From Elusimicrobium minutum Pei191 (GTDB lineage: Bacteria > Elusimicrobiota > Elusimicrobia > Elusimicrobiales > Elusimicrobiaceae), in the NCBI RefSeq assembly GCF_000020145.1, contig NC_010644.1:1178001-1242000 (forward strand): 64,000 nt of DNA, written 5' to 3'. Below the pieces are notes generated by a model. That model was not told where the DNA came from. It saw nothing but the letters and a program-made list of their open reading frames with translations, and did no database searches. Shown here in pieces: positions 25,862 through 34,275 of this stretch. The translations under genes and the position numbers were made by a program. The stretch's first letter is position 1; the number at the start of each line of letters is the position of its first letter.

Positions 25862-26794
25862 TTAATCCAATTTAGCCTGCTCTTTTGCTTTTTTATCAAG
25901 TTCTTTGTATTTTTGCATATCCGCGGTTGCGCCTTTTTTATCATTTAAAGCGGTTTTTATGTCCGCTCTGGTTTTATAAGTTTCCGGAATTGAGTACAAA
26001 TAAACATCGCAATCGCAAAAGTCAAAACTGTTTACTAAACGTAAAGAAGGCACCAGTTTTATCTTTTTTTCCGCGACATTTATGGAACTGTCCGCAAATT
26101 GAGCGGCTTTTTTAAAATCCTTTTTTGCAAGATATATTTTAGCGCTTATATGGTCAAGAGCGTGTATAAAAATTGAATCCGGATCGGGAATATCTTTCCT
26201 GGCTTGGTCAATTATTTTAAGGGCCTCCTCATATCTTCCCAACTTATAATTAAAAACCGCGCTATAATATAAAGGAGAGAACGTTATCTGCCCGCCGGCT
26301 TTTTGGGCTAAAACATCTTTAAGCCATTCCTGGGTTTTGGTTAAAGCCTTTTCATGCTCTTCTAAGGCGCAGTATAAAAACGCCAGTCCCCAATAACTGT
26401 CCAATTTTTCTTTTTTAAAGGCTTCCGCTATTTGTATATCTTCCGCGGCGGCTTCTTTATTGCCGAGGCAGATATTAATTTCAGCCCTTGTTATATAAGC
26501 CTTTTTGGAAGGGGCAACATCAACAAGATTTGTAGCCTCAACTAAGGCTTGTTCATAATTTTTATCAAAAAGATAAATGGCGGCTTTTTCATTGTACGCC
26601 TCGCCTCTGAAAGGGTAAACACGTATAGCCTTATCTAAAGATTTAAGCGCTTTCTCATTATCAAAAGCGGTGTAATAATCCAAAGCCTGGGACATATATC
26701 CGTTATACTGAAAGTTCCTAAATCCTTTTACTACAGCCCACGCAAAACAAAGGCCTATTATTACTAATAATATTAATGATATTTTCTTTTTCAT
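25862..26794 (-). CDS. membrane-anchored TPR protein
   Basis: The 310-residue protein has one N-terminal membrane segment (residues 5-22, ISLILLVIIGLCFAWAVV) with a lysine-rich start and then TPR-like helices: residues 38-105 (NEKALKSLDKAIRVYPFRGEA), 125-160 and 190-235. The tail is rich in Lys. It should face the periplasm and act as a protein-interaction scaffold. An AGAGG Shine-Dalgarno lies upstream, and it is a single-gene unit with its own terminator. Function unknown. Confidence 0.7.
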   Translation of the reverse strand: MKKKISLILLVIIGLCFAWAVVKGFRNFQYNGYMSQALDYYTAFDNEKALKSLDKAIRVYPFRGEAYNEKAAIYLFDKNYEQALVEATNLVDVAPSKKAYITRAEINICLGNKEAAAEDIQIAEAFKKEKLDSYWGLAFLYCALEEHEKALTKTQEWLKDVLAQKAGGQITFSPLYYSAVFNYKLGRYEEALKIIDQARKDIPDPDSIFIHALDHISAKIYLAKKDFKKAAQFADSSINVAEKKIKLVPSLRLVNSFDFCDCDVYLYSIPETYKTRADIKTALNDKKGATADMQKYKELDKKAKEQAKLD

Positions 26795-26887
26795 GTTAAC
26801 CTCTTTTTAGTTATTAATTTAAATATTATCAACTTTAAACCTTTCTTACAAGTTTAAACGCTATCTGAATAAGAGCTTTTTTTGTTG

Positions 26888-26893
26888 TATAAT
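26888..26893 (+). promoter_or_regulatory. -10 element eight bases before the EIIA start (possible leaderless mRNA)
   Basis: TATAAT, preceded by TTG, lies eight bases before the ATG at 26902. No Shine-Dalgarno is present, so transcription would start at or next to the initiation codon. The -35 (CTGAAT, 17 bases upstream) is weak. Confidence 0.4.
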
Positions 26894-26901
26894 AATATTA
26901 T

Positions 26902-27369
26902 ATGTTAAACGACAAAATAAGTATCAGCAGTTTATTAGACGCAGACAGTGTTTTACTTGTAAAAGACCCTAATACCAGCAAAGAACTGCTTATAACCCAA
27001 TTATCCGCTTTGGCCTGTAAAGACCTTAGCGCCGAAGACGCAAAAGACATACTTGAACGGGTTTTGAAACGCGAGCAGGGCATAACTACGACTTTAGACA
27101 CCGGCCTTAGTATACCGCATTGCAGAGTTGACGAGCTTGACTCCTTCAAAGCGGCTTTAGCCGTAATACCCCAAGGTATTAAAGACCCTTTGACCGATAA
27201 TATAACAATTAAGGTTATGTTTTTATTCTTATCTCCTTCAAACCCGGCTTTTTTTCAAAAGCATTTACAGATGTTGGCGGAATTGTCTGAAAAGTTTAAA
27301 GATTCTTTTATATCAAAACTTACGCAAGCCGCCGCGCCGCAGGAAATAATTAAAATTATTAAAGAATAA
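26902..27369 (+). CDS. PTS EIIA (fructose/nitrogen type) domain protein
   Basis: A 155-residue stand-alone EIIA_2 domain. The phosphorylatable His73 sits in GLSIPHCRV, followed by the LAVIPQGI strand and the MLFLF/SPSNP region of PtsN/FruA-type EIIA domains. No EIIB or EIIC is encoded here; instead the stop codon overlaps the start of an amino-acid permease (TAATG). A regulatory role for the permease, like PtsN or other EIIA proteins that control transporters, is inferred. It has no Shine-Dalgarno. Confidence 0.85.
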   Translation: MLNDKISISSLLDADSVLLVKDPNTSKELLITQLSALACKDLSAEDAKDILERVLKREQGITTTLDTGLSIPHCRVDELDSFKAALAVIPQGIKDPLTDNITIKVMFLFLSPSNPAFFQKHLQMLAELSEKFKDSFISKLTQAAAPQEIIKIIKE

Positions 27370-29399
27370 TGTCTACAGATAATAAAACTGCCGCCAAAAG
27401 CTCTTTAGGCGTTAAAAAGGTAATGGTGCTTACAACCGCCGTTCTTACCTTTATACCTTTTTGGAAAGCGGCGGCCGTTGTTTTGTGCGACTTTGGATCC
27501 AGCGCTTTTTATGCGGGCGGGATAGCCATGCGCGCGTTCGGCCCGGCTTTTCCTTGGTATATTTTATTTGTAATGCTGTTCTCGGGCATACTTTTAACGG
27601 TGTACATAGAATCCTGCTCTCTTTTTGTACGCGGCGGCATATATAAGGTAGTAAAAGAAGGCCTTGGAAACCGCGCGGCTAAGATAGCGGCTTCGGCCAT
27701 AGTGTTTGACTTTATTTTAACAGGCCCTATAAGCGCGGTCACGGCGGGTCACTATCTTTCGGGCTTTATAAATTCGACAATGTCTTACTTCAGCGTCAAT
27801 ATAAGAGTGCCGGATAATACATTTTCTATAATATTCGCTTTGGCGGTTACGGTTTATTTTTGGCGCCAAAATATAAGGGGTATTTCCGAAAGTACGGATA
27901 AAAGCGCTAAAATAATTTTATTTTCCTTAATAGTCGCTTTTGTTTTAGCTGTTTGGGCTATTATTACCATATTCATAAAAGGCGCCTCCCTCCCCCCTTT
28001 AAAACCGCAGTTTACCGAATACGCTTTGGGCTGGTCGACCAAATTTGACTGGATGAAAGCCGTTGGTTTAATGGGCGTTATGATGGCCATAGGCCACAGC
28101 GTTTTGGCGTTAAGCGGCTTGGAAACGCTGTCCCAGGTTTACAGAGAAATTGAATTTCCTAAAATAGAAAACCTTAAAAAAGCGGCAATAACCGTATTTA
28201 TATTTGCTCTTTTGTTTACGGGCGGGTTAACTTTTTTATCTTCCGTAATAATACCCTCTGACTTAATCGCCGCAAAATATCATGAAAACCTGCTCTCCGG
28301 GCTTGCCATGGAACTCAGCGGGCCTAAAATTTTAAGACTTTTTATGCAAGCGGCGCTTGTTATAAGCGGCACAATAATGTTATCGGGCGCGGTTAATACC
28401 GCGCTTATAGGCTCAAACGCCGTTCTTAACAGAATAGCCGAGGACGGAATTCTAACCGACTGGTTTAGAAAAATACATAAAAAACACGGCACCACTTACC
28501 ATATGATAAACCTTATAGTGGTAATACAAATGGCCGTAATAATATTTTCAGGCGGTAAGGTGTATCTTTTGGGCGAGGCGTACGCGTTTGGCGTTTTATG
28601 GAGCGCGGTGTTGGAAACCCTTTCTTTAATAATGCTGCGCTTTAAACAACCGCAAACAAGAACCTTTATGGTGCCTTTAAATTTTAAATTTAGAAATTAC
28701 ACTATTCCTTTAGGCGCAACGCTTATCTTTTTATTTTTATTTTCACTTGCTTCAATTAACCTGCTTACAAAAAGAACTGCCACAATATCGGGCTTAACTT
28801 TTACGGCAATACTGTACACTGTGTTTTATATATCGGAAAGGCTTAACGCAAAAAAAGCAAACATAATGTTTGAGGAAGGACACAGAGAGGAAATTAACAC
28901 TTCAACCGTTTCAACCTTAAATGAAGCTTTGGAAGACCTGGAACATCAGGATCGTGTTGTGATAGGCGTTAAAAACCCCGATAACCTTTATCATTTAGAA
29001 GAATTTTTAAAAACAGTGGAAGGCGATTCAACAGATATCATTGTACTTTACGCAAAGCCTTCTAAAGACACTATTTTTGGAAAAGGCTCCCTTAAAGCCG
29101 CTCCGATGGACGATAAAGAAATATTTTCAAACGTAATACTTATAGCCGAAAAATACGGGCACGGAATTATACCTTTAATGGTGGAATCTAATGACCCGTA
29201 CTACGCCATAAGCCAGGTGGCGCATACGGCCGATGCGGACAATATTATTTTAGGAGTGTCAGGCTCGCACGGCGCTAATGACCAAATGGAACGCATGGTT
29301 ATGGCCTGGGGCGCGGTGCATGATAAAAAATTAGACCACCCGGTAATTGTAAAAATATTGTGGGAAGGGCGCGAAGTAACTTTTAAATTTAACAGATAA
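27369..29399 (+). CDS. APC-superfamily amino-acid permease with C-terminal USP-like domain
   Basis: The 676 residues split into a permease with about twelve membrane segments (20-490) and a soluble C-terminal domain (about 510-676). The permease starts with KAAAVVLCDFGSSAFYAGGIA, close to the unwound TM1 of APC transporters. The cytoplasmic part has alternating strands and helices with VVIGVKNPDN, DIIVLYAKPS and ADNIILGVSGSHG, which resemble the universal stress protein fold and its nucleotide-binding loop. Coupled translation with an EIIA gene suggests uptake or exchange of an amino acid under phosphorylation control, fitting a peptide/amino-acid fermenter. The substrate is unknown. Confidence 0.8.
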   Translation: MSTDNKTAAKSSLGVKKVMVLTTAVLTFIPFWKAAAVVLCDFGSSAFYAGGIAMRAFGPAFPWYILFVMLFSGILLTVYIESCSLFVRGGIYKVVKEGLGNRAAKIAASAIVFDFILTGPISAVTAGHYLSGFINSTMSYFSVNIRVPDNTFSIIFALAVTVYFWRQNIRGISESTDKSAKIILFSLIVAFVLAVWAIITIFIKGASLPPLKPQFTEYALGWSTKFDWMKAVGLMGVMMAIGHSVLALSGLETLSQVYREIEFPKIENLKKAAITVFIFALLFTGGLTFLSSVIIPSDLIAAKYHENLLSGLAMELSGPKILRLFMQAALVISGTIMLSGAVNTALIGSNAVLNRIAEDGILTDWFRKIHKKHGTTYHMINLIVVIQMAVIIFSGGKVYLLGEAYAFGVLWSAVLETLSLIMLRFKQPQTRTFMVPLNFKFRNYTIPLGATLIFLFLFSLASINLLTKRTATISGLTFTAILYTVFYISERLNAKKANIMFEEGHREEINTSTVSTLNEALEDLEHQDRVVIGVKNPDNLYHLEEFLKTVEGDSTDIIVLYAKPSKDTIFGKGSLKAAPMDDKEIFSNVILIAEKYGHGIIPLMVESNDPYYAISQVAHTADADNIILGVSGSHGANDQMERMVMAWGAVHDKKLDHPVIVKILWEGREVTFKFNR

Positions 29400-29421
29400 T
29401 TTAAATAACTCTTCTGCTTTC

Positions 29422-29444
29422 CGGCGTAAAAACACGCCGTTATT
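29422..29444 (+). terminator. terminator after the permease
   Basis: CGGCGT (29422-29427) pairs with ACGCCG (29434-29439) across AAAAAC, followed by TTATT. Confidence 0.55.
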
Positions 29445-29474
29445 AACACAAACAAAATTAAACAGAATTTTAAT

Positions 29475-29510
29475 AAAATTACCCCGCTTTATGGAGGGTT
29501 TTATTTTTGT
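29475..29510 (+). terminator. second terminator-like hairpin after the permease
   Basis: AAAA..ACCC pairs with GGGTTTT around CGCTTTATGGA, followed by ATTTTTGTTT. The remaining 29511-29631 sequence shows no gene. Confidence 0.45.
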
Positions 29511-29631
29511 TTAAAAATTTCGCTTTATACGCGGGCGCGGCAGTAAAATTTCGGCAACAGATACGGTAAAAATTTGCAGCAGACTGATTATACATATCCG
29601 AAATTGAACATGGGGCCTTTGCGCGTTTTAT

Positions 29632-29672
29632 AAAAAATACGCCCCTGTCCGCGGATTTACGGATAGGGGCGC
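29632..29672 (-). terminator. terminator after the trypsin-like protease gene
   Basis: On the minus strand a GCGCCCCT/AGGGGCGT stem with an inner ATCCG/CGGAC stem is followed by ATTTTTTAT. Confidence 0.8.
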
Positions 29673-29685
29673 ATGTTAAAATATT

Positions 29686-30381
29686 TTATTTTTTCTCGGC
29701 TACTTTGCCGTATTGGTGCAAGTCTTTAGACTGTATGCTGCCGGCGCTTAATAAAAAGATATAATTTTCCCTGTTAAAAACTGGAAAGGCCGCCATGCCG
29801 CCTCCGCCTGAAATAATGCCTACCAAATACCCCCTGCTGTCAAACACTCCGCCGCCCGACATACCACCCCACAACTGCAAATCGTTAACATATCCTACAC
29901 CTTCTTTAACCGAAAAAAACATTTCGCTCTGACCGCCAAGCATTCCGCTTGAGGCGGCAAAAGAAAAGTTGTCCGTCATAACATAATCTTTAGCGTCAAA
30001 TTTTAAAACCGTGAGACTACCGCTGTGGCCTGCGTTATCAGCTTTGATAAGGGCAAGGTCATCCTTAGCGGCAAAAGAATTTTGCGAAAAACCGGATTTA
30101 ATATAAACCTTTCTGTTTGATGAGGTATGCGCGACCGTATGTACGTTTCCGTTTTTCATGTCAATTTTTATAGTGCAGTTCTTCCAATAGCAAACATCCA
30201 CGCAATGCGCGGCCGTTAAAAACCAGTTGCTGTTAAGACGCACAGCATTACAGCTGTACCCTGTATTATCTTTTTCAGCCTGGGTAAAAATATCATAAAC
30301 CGAGGACACCCCCTGCGCCATACAAAGCGCCGGAAATAAAAAAGCCGGTAAAAACAATAATTTTTTAATAAATTTTTTCAT
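29686..30381 (-). CDS. secreted trypsin-like serine protease
   Basis: The 231-residue product has a signal peptide (MKKFIKKLLFLPAFLFPALC, cleavage probably near AMAQ). The chymotrypsin-fold triad is complete: His59 in LTAAHC, Asp108 in DDLALI and Ser175 in GGMSGGGVFD, where GDSGGP is usual. A CxxxxxxxC pair next to the His region may form a disulfide. It should act in the periplasm or outside the cell. A GGAGG site precedes the ATG. It is 15 bases downstream of a membrane protein gene and probably co-transcribed. The substrate is unknown. Confidence 0.85.
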   Translation of the reverse strand: MKKFIKKLLFLPAFLFPALCMAQGVSSVYDIFTQAEKDNTGYSCNAVRLNSNWFLTAAHCVDVCYWKNCTIKIDMKNGNVHTVAHTSSNRKVYIKSGFSQNSFAAKDDLALIKADNAGHSGSLTVLKFDAKDYVMTDNFSFAASSGMLGGQSEMFFSVKEGVGYVNDLQLWGGMSGGGVFDSRGYLVGIISGGGGMAAFPVFNRENYIFLLSAGSIQSKDLHQYGKVAEKK

Positions 30382-30396
30382 AATTCCTCCGCTGTT

Positions 30397-31983
30397 TTAA
30401 TTAATTGAAGGATGCCAGGAGTCCCTGTCTCTTATATTAATAACCAAAGCCGCCGTTAACATATCTAACGTGTCTATGGCTTGGGGTTTATCTATATTAG
30501 CGGTAAAGGCGTTAAAAACAGTATTGTGGTTTTTAATAAAACCGCTGCTGCTTAACACGCCGTCTACTTTGTAACTTGTGCGTAAAATGCCCCACATATG
30601 CCCAAATATTTTTCTTAAAACGGCTTTAATAACACTGGCCTCTTCAATAGAAGCTAAAAGCTCTCCCCTGGAATCATAAAGCTTCCACATTCTTTTGGGG
30701 TAAAATTTTCTTCTTTCTAAAGTTAAAGTATCTTTTGTATGGGCGTAGTAAATGCTGTAAACTTCTTTTTTTATACCGTAACCTTTTTGTAAAACATAAA
30801 CGGATTTTTTGCCTATTTTATTATAAAGGGTAAATTCCCTTAAAGAAACCAGGCTTATAACAACGCCCAAGGCAAAAATAAACATGCCAATAATAGCAAT
30901 TAAAGAAGCAATTGAGTAAGCTGTAGTAAAGTGGAATTGATGCATTTTTATTATATTAAAAGTTTCATTAAAACTCATAACACACATGAAAAACACAGCC
31001 GCGGCTATAAAAATAATGCCCGCGAACGAAAACGCGCTGCCCCACCTTGTGGTAAAGGAGAGAAAAGTATTACCCTGGTTATCGCGCGCTTTATAAATTA
31101 ATGAAGGCGTGCCGTACAATCTTTGGAATTTTACAGGATAGGCGGACGCAGGGTTAACGGTAAGCGCGGGTTCTTTACCGCCTAGAAATATTTTAATAAC
31201 AATTGAGCCGAAAAACACGGCAAAATAAATTATAAAAAATAATATAACAACATCAAAAAGCCTGCCCATCTGCCTTATAAAAGGAGGCATGTTTTTGCTT
31301 ACAAAGGAAAAATCTTTATTGTCTTTTAAAATCTTTTTGGTTTTATCGGCAAAAGAAGGAGCCTCCGGCTTTTTTACAGGTTCTTCCGCCAAAGGCAAGT
31401 CCTTAACAGTGGTATTTGAAGGGCCTTTAAAGGTTTTCATTGATGCAAGCAGGTCCGCCTGCTCAACCTGTGGAAGAGAATATGTGCTGTAAGCCTTTTT
31501 ATCTAAGTTTGCCTTCGGTGAAATAAAGGAAAAGAATAAGTCCGCCTCCGCATAGGTAATATTTTGAGCCAATACCGAATAAGCTTTAGAATTAATTAAA
31601 AAATATCCCGCGCTAAAGTCCGTCCTCGAGGCTGAAAAACTTATATAAAAAAGAGGTTCTCCAGTAGCAAAATCAACTTTTTTTACATCTTCACCCGTAT
31701 AAGAATTGCCCAGCACTTTCATTTTTTTAGCTTTAACGGCAACAAGATCCTCGTTAATTTTTTGTTCAAGGCATGATTCTTTATCACAATCAGACTGGTA
31801 TTTAAATTCTATTTTGCTGGTTCCTTTATATATACTTAAAGCGGTATCGTCAGGTATGTTTTTAGCCTGCGCCCAGCCGCCGGGCATATCTATGGAAAAC
31901 TGTCCGTCAGCGGAAGTAAAAACCACCCCGTACGAAAAGACAGGCAAGAAAAATATTAAAAACGTTCGCAACAAATATCTCAT
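30397..31983 (-). CDS. hypothetical membrane protein with secreted N-terminal domain
   Basis: The 528 residues begin with a signal peptide (residues 1-19), then a soluble domain of about 200 residues with a FTSADGQFSIDMPGGW start that resembles PsbP/DUF1795-like folds. A membrane segment lies near 240-265, with a pair near 320-345 and 355-385. The C-terminal cytoplasmic part has a LYDSRGELLASIEEA stretch like the LURP-one/scramblase-type 'D..G' repeats. The family is not certain. It is in one unit with the trypsin-like protease. There is no Shine-Dalgarno; TATAAT lies eight bases before the ATG. Confidence 0.55.
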   Translation of the reverse strand: MRYLLRTFLIFFLPVFSYGVVFTSADGQFSIDMPGGWAQAKNIPDDTALSIYKGTSKIEFKYQSDCDKESCLEQKINEDLVAVKAKKMKVLGNSYTGEDVKKVDFATGEPLFYISFSASRTDFSAGYFLINSKAYSVLAQNITYAEADLFFSFISPKANLDKKAYSTYSLPQVEQADLLASMKTFKGPSNTTVKDLPLAEEPVKKPEAPSFADKTKKILKDNKDFSFVSKNMPPFIRQMGRLFDVVILFFIIYFAVFFGSIVIKIFLGGKEPALTVNPASAYPVKFQRLYGTPSLIYKARDNQGNTFLSFTTRWGSAFSFAGIIFIAAAVFFMCVMSFNETFNIIKMHQFHFTTAYSIASLIAIIGMFIFALGVVISLVSLREFTLYNKIGKKSVYVLQKGYGIKKEVYSIYYAHTKDTLTLERRKFYPKRMWKLYDSRGELLASIEEASVIKAVLRKIFGHMWGILRTSYKVDGVLSSSGFIKNHNTVFNAFTANIDKPQAIDTLDMLTAALVINIRDRDSWHPSIN

Positions 31984-32094
31984 ATTAAAATATTATATAT
32001 AAAAATAATCAATGATAATCAAAAACCATAAAGTATAAACGGACCGTTTTTTTGTAGAATAAATTAAGCAGAGATTCTAATAAAGGGGTTAAAT

Positions 32095-32505
32095 ATGCCT
32101 ATTACGTTGGTAAAACAATATAGTATCTTCTTAGTAAACCAGCCCGGCGCTTTGAGGGATTTTTCGGAATTATTTCAAAGAGAAAATGTAGATATTATAG
32201 CTATATGCCAGGATTTACGTTACGACGCCGCCGTAGTAAGAATAGCAATTGACACGCAAGACGAAAGTATAAGCCACTCTTTAACCAAAGCCGGGTTCAC
32301 AAGCGTTAAGTCAGACGCTATTTGCGTTGAAACAAAAAACAGTAAGGGCCTACTTCAAAAAATAGGTAAAATTTTAGGAGACGAACATATAAATATTACC
32401 AATGTATACGGGTCGGACTCACCCAGCGGACACTCAAAATTAATAGTGGTGGTAAATAATATATGTAAAGCCATGAGAACATTAGAGGAGTCCGGTATTT
32501 CTTAA
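32095..32505 (+). CDS. tandem ACT-domain protein
   Basis: The 136 residues form two ACT-like beta-alpha-beta repeats: YSIFLVNQPGALRDFSELF (9-27) with the ligand-loop PGAL, and a second KNSKGLLQKIGKIL repeat (about 81-96). Such small proteins bind amino acids and regulate enzymes or act as sensors. An AGGGG Shine-Dalgarno precedes the ATG. A short palindrome, AAACGGACCGTTT, lies upstream near 32037-32049 and may be an operator. The stop TAA lies 15 bases before the former start of the broken pilin gene. Confidence 0.8.
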   Translation: MPITLVKQYSIFLVNQPGALRDFSELFQRENVDIIAICQDLRYDAAVVRIAIDTQDESISHSLTKAGFTSVKSDAICVETKNSKGLLQKIGKILGDEHINITNVYGSDSPSGHSKLIVVVNNICKAMRTLEESGIS

Positions 32506-32520
32506 TACAAAAGGAAACAA

Positions 32521-32967
32521 AAGAAAAAAGGATTTACCTTAATAGAATTATTAGTAGTTGTTCTTATCATAGGCATACTTGCCGCGGTCGCGCTGGTGCA
32601 ATATATAAAAACGGTTGAAAAAAGCCGCATAGCCGAAACGTATATAAATTTGAAAGCAATAGCCAACGCGCAGGAAATTTATTGTATGCAGACAGGTGCT
32701 TACACCACATTAGATAATTTAGACATTGTGGTAAAAGACACAAAAAACTTTACCTACACTACGGACGCGTTAAACTTTATTTACGCTACAAGAGCAAACA
32801 GCCCTTACGATTACAAAATTGAATTGTATTTTAATAACCCCTCCGCAGGATACACCGCTTCTAAAAACGTGAGAAGATGCAGAGCTTTTACAAACGCTAA
32901 AAACAAAGAGATTTGCAACTCTTTAGGCTGTGAAAACTGGCCTAGCGACTGGTGCAATTTAAAATAA
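32521..32967 (+). pseudogene. type IV pilin gene without a start codon (ATG changed to AAG)
   Basis: The frame encodes [18 protein letters not shown] followed by LAAVALVQYIKTVEKSR and a head domain homologous to the pilin at 12655-13110. Where the two intact pilins have ATG, this copy has AAG (32521-32523) after an AGGA ribosome site. Reading upstream, the frame has no ATG, GTG or TTG before the ACT-gene stop codon (32503-32505). The usual Pro of the LPQY motif is Val. The rest of the 148 codons is intact and ends [12 protein letters not shown]. Starting at the internal GTG (32596) would remove the leader and most of the helix, so no functional pilin could be made that way. It is either a recent pseudogene or a silent sequence donor. 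Confidence 0.7.
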
Positions 32968-32972
32968 GATAA

Positions 32973-33007
32973 TAAAAAAAACTCCCGTAAATCCGGGAGG
33001 TTTTTTT
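32973..33007. terminator. bidirectional terminator between the pilin pseudogene and HU
   Basis: CTCCCG (32982-32987) and CGGGAG (32994-32999) with flanking A- and T-runs on both sides. It ends both converging transcripts. Confidence 0.8.
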
Positions 33008-33015
33008 ATAAATTT

Positions 33016-33276
33016 TTAATCGGTAATCGAAGGGGAAGATTTAAACCTTACTTTTGTTTTGGCAGGCACGTTAACGCGCTCCAAAGTTTTAGGGTTATGC
33101 CTTACAGCAGCCTTTGTCCTTACAAGTTTAAAAGTGCCAAAATTGCTTATTGTAACTTTACCGTCTCTTAAAAGGCCTTCTTTTATAATAGCGAAAACTT
33201 CTTCAACAGTCTGCTTTGACTGCTTTTTATCAAGTAAAGATAAAGCAAGCCTGTTTACAATATCTTCTTTTTTCAT
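33016..33276 (-). CDS. HU/IHF-family DNA-binding protein
   Basis: An 86-residue histone-like protein. The N-terminal helices are followed by GKVTISNFGTFKL and the DNA-binding arm RHNPKTLERVNVPAKT, with the intercalating Pro in RHNP. It bends DNA in the nucleoid, probably as a homodimer. It follows gpsA by 12 bases and may be the last gene of the plsY-gpsA unit; a GGGGCGG site precedes it. HU and IHF roles cannot be separated on sequence alone. Confidence 0.9.
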   Translation of the reverse strand: MKKEDIVNRLALSLLDKKQSKQTVEEVFAIIKEGLLRDGKVTISNFGTFKLVRTKAAVRHNPKTLERVNVPAKTKVRFKSSPSITD

Positions 33277-33288
33277 ATACCGCCCCGG

Positions 33289-34272
33289 TTAAAAGCCAAG
33301 CGCTTTTAACAAAACATCTTTATCTTCACCGTTACATACAATTTGCCAAACAGCGTCTAATATAGGGGTTTTTAAATTGTTTTTCCTTGCTAAGTTGTGC
33401 ACGCTGTTTACAGAGTCCGCCCCTTCGGCGATAGTGCCTACCTGTTTGCGGGCTTCCTCAAGGCTTAGGCCCTGCCCCAGCTTTTCACCCAAACGCCTGT
33501 TGCGTGATATTGAGGACATACCCGTTAAAATAGCGTCGCCCAAACCGGAAAGATTATACACGCTTTCCGTTTTACCGCCTTGGGAAACGGTTATGTCGTG
33601 CATTTCCTGCATGGCTTGTGTAATAAGCGCGGCTTTTGTGTCCGCCCCGTCGCCTATACCGTCTAAAATACCGCAACCTATGGCAACAACGTTTTTAATA
33701 GCGCCGCCGTATTCAACGCCTCTTCTGTCGTCCGATTCAACGGTTATTATGGGGCTTGAGTTAAAAACTTTTGCCGTCTTCTTTACTAAGTCAGCGTTAG
33801 GGCCGGCAACTAAAATCTTTGTGGGAATTCCTTTTGCAACTTCCAAAGCGAAACTCGGCCCGCTAAAAGACATGGCATAGCCGGTTAACTGCGGGATTTC
33901 TTCCTCAATAACTTCACAAACGGTTTTAAAAGTGCTGTCCTCAATACCTTTTGAAGCGCTTACCACGGGTAAAACTTTGCCGTTAAGTATGGGCTTTAAC
34001 TGTTTGCAAAAATTTCTTACGCTTTTTGAAGAAATTACAAAAACCAACATCTCAGAATCTTTTACCGCTTCTTCCAAAGTGGCTTTAAGTTCAATATTGG
34101 AATTAAGTTCAAAGTTTTCTATATTAGGGTGCTTTCTTGTTTTTTCAAGGATATCAAATAAATCCTTATAATGCTCCCACAAAGAAATTTTATAACCCTT
34201 TTTGGCCAAATGCTGGGCTATTACGCTGCCCCACACACCCGCGCCGAAAACCGTAATTCTGTTTATATTCAT
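33289..34272 (-). CDS. gpsA: glycerol-3-phosphate dehydrogenase [NAD(P)+]
   Basis: GpsA reduces dihydroxyacetone phosphate to sn-glycerol 3-phosphate for phospholipids. It has 327 residues. The Rossmann motif VFGAGVWGSVIA (8-19), the SKGIE block and the catalytic Lys in YGGAIKNVVAIG are in place, and NRRLGEKLGQG near residue 260 is the C-terminal signature. It starts three bases after plsY, the enzyme that uses its product, so the pair forms a pathway operon. Confidence 0.95.
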   Translation of the reverse strand: MNINRITVFGAGVWGSVIAQHLAKKGYKISLWEHYKDLFDILEKTRKHPNIENFELNSNIELKATLEEAVKDSEMLVFVISSKSVRNFCKQLKPILNGKVLPVVSASKGIEDSTFKTVCEVIEEEIPQLTGYAMSFSGPSFALEVAKGIPTKILVAGPNADLVKKTAKVFNSSPIITVESDDRRGVEYGGAIKNVVAIGCGILDGIGDGADTKAALITQAMQEMHDITVSQGGKTESVYNLSGLGDAILTGMSSISRNRRLGEKLGQGLSLEEARKQVGTIAEGADSVNSVHNLARKNNLKTPILDAVWQIVCNGEDKDVLLKALGF

Positions 34273-34275
34273 AAA

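Noticed and set aside
32037-32049. GACCGTTTT shared between the ACT-gene upstream region and the megasynthase leader (25663-25671)
   Set aside because: A nine-base match in AT-rich intergenic DNA, at different orientations to the genes, is not convincing as a common operator.
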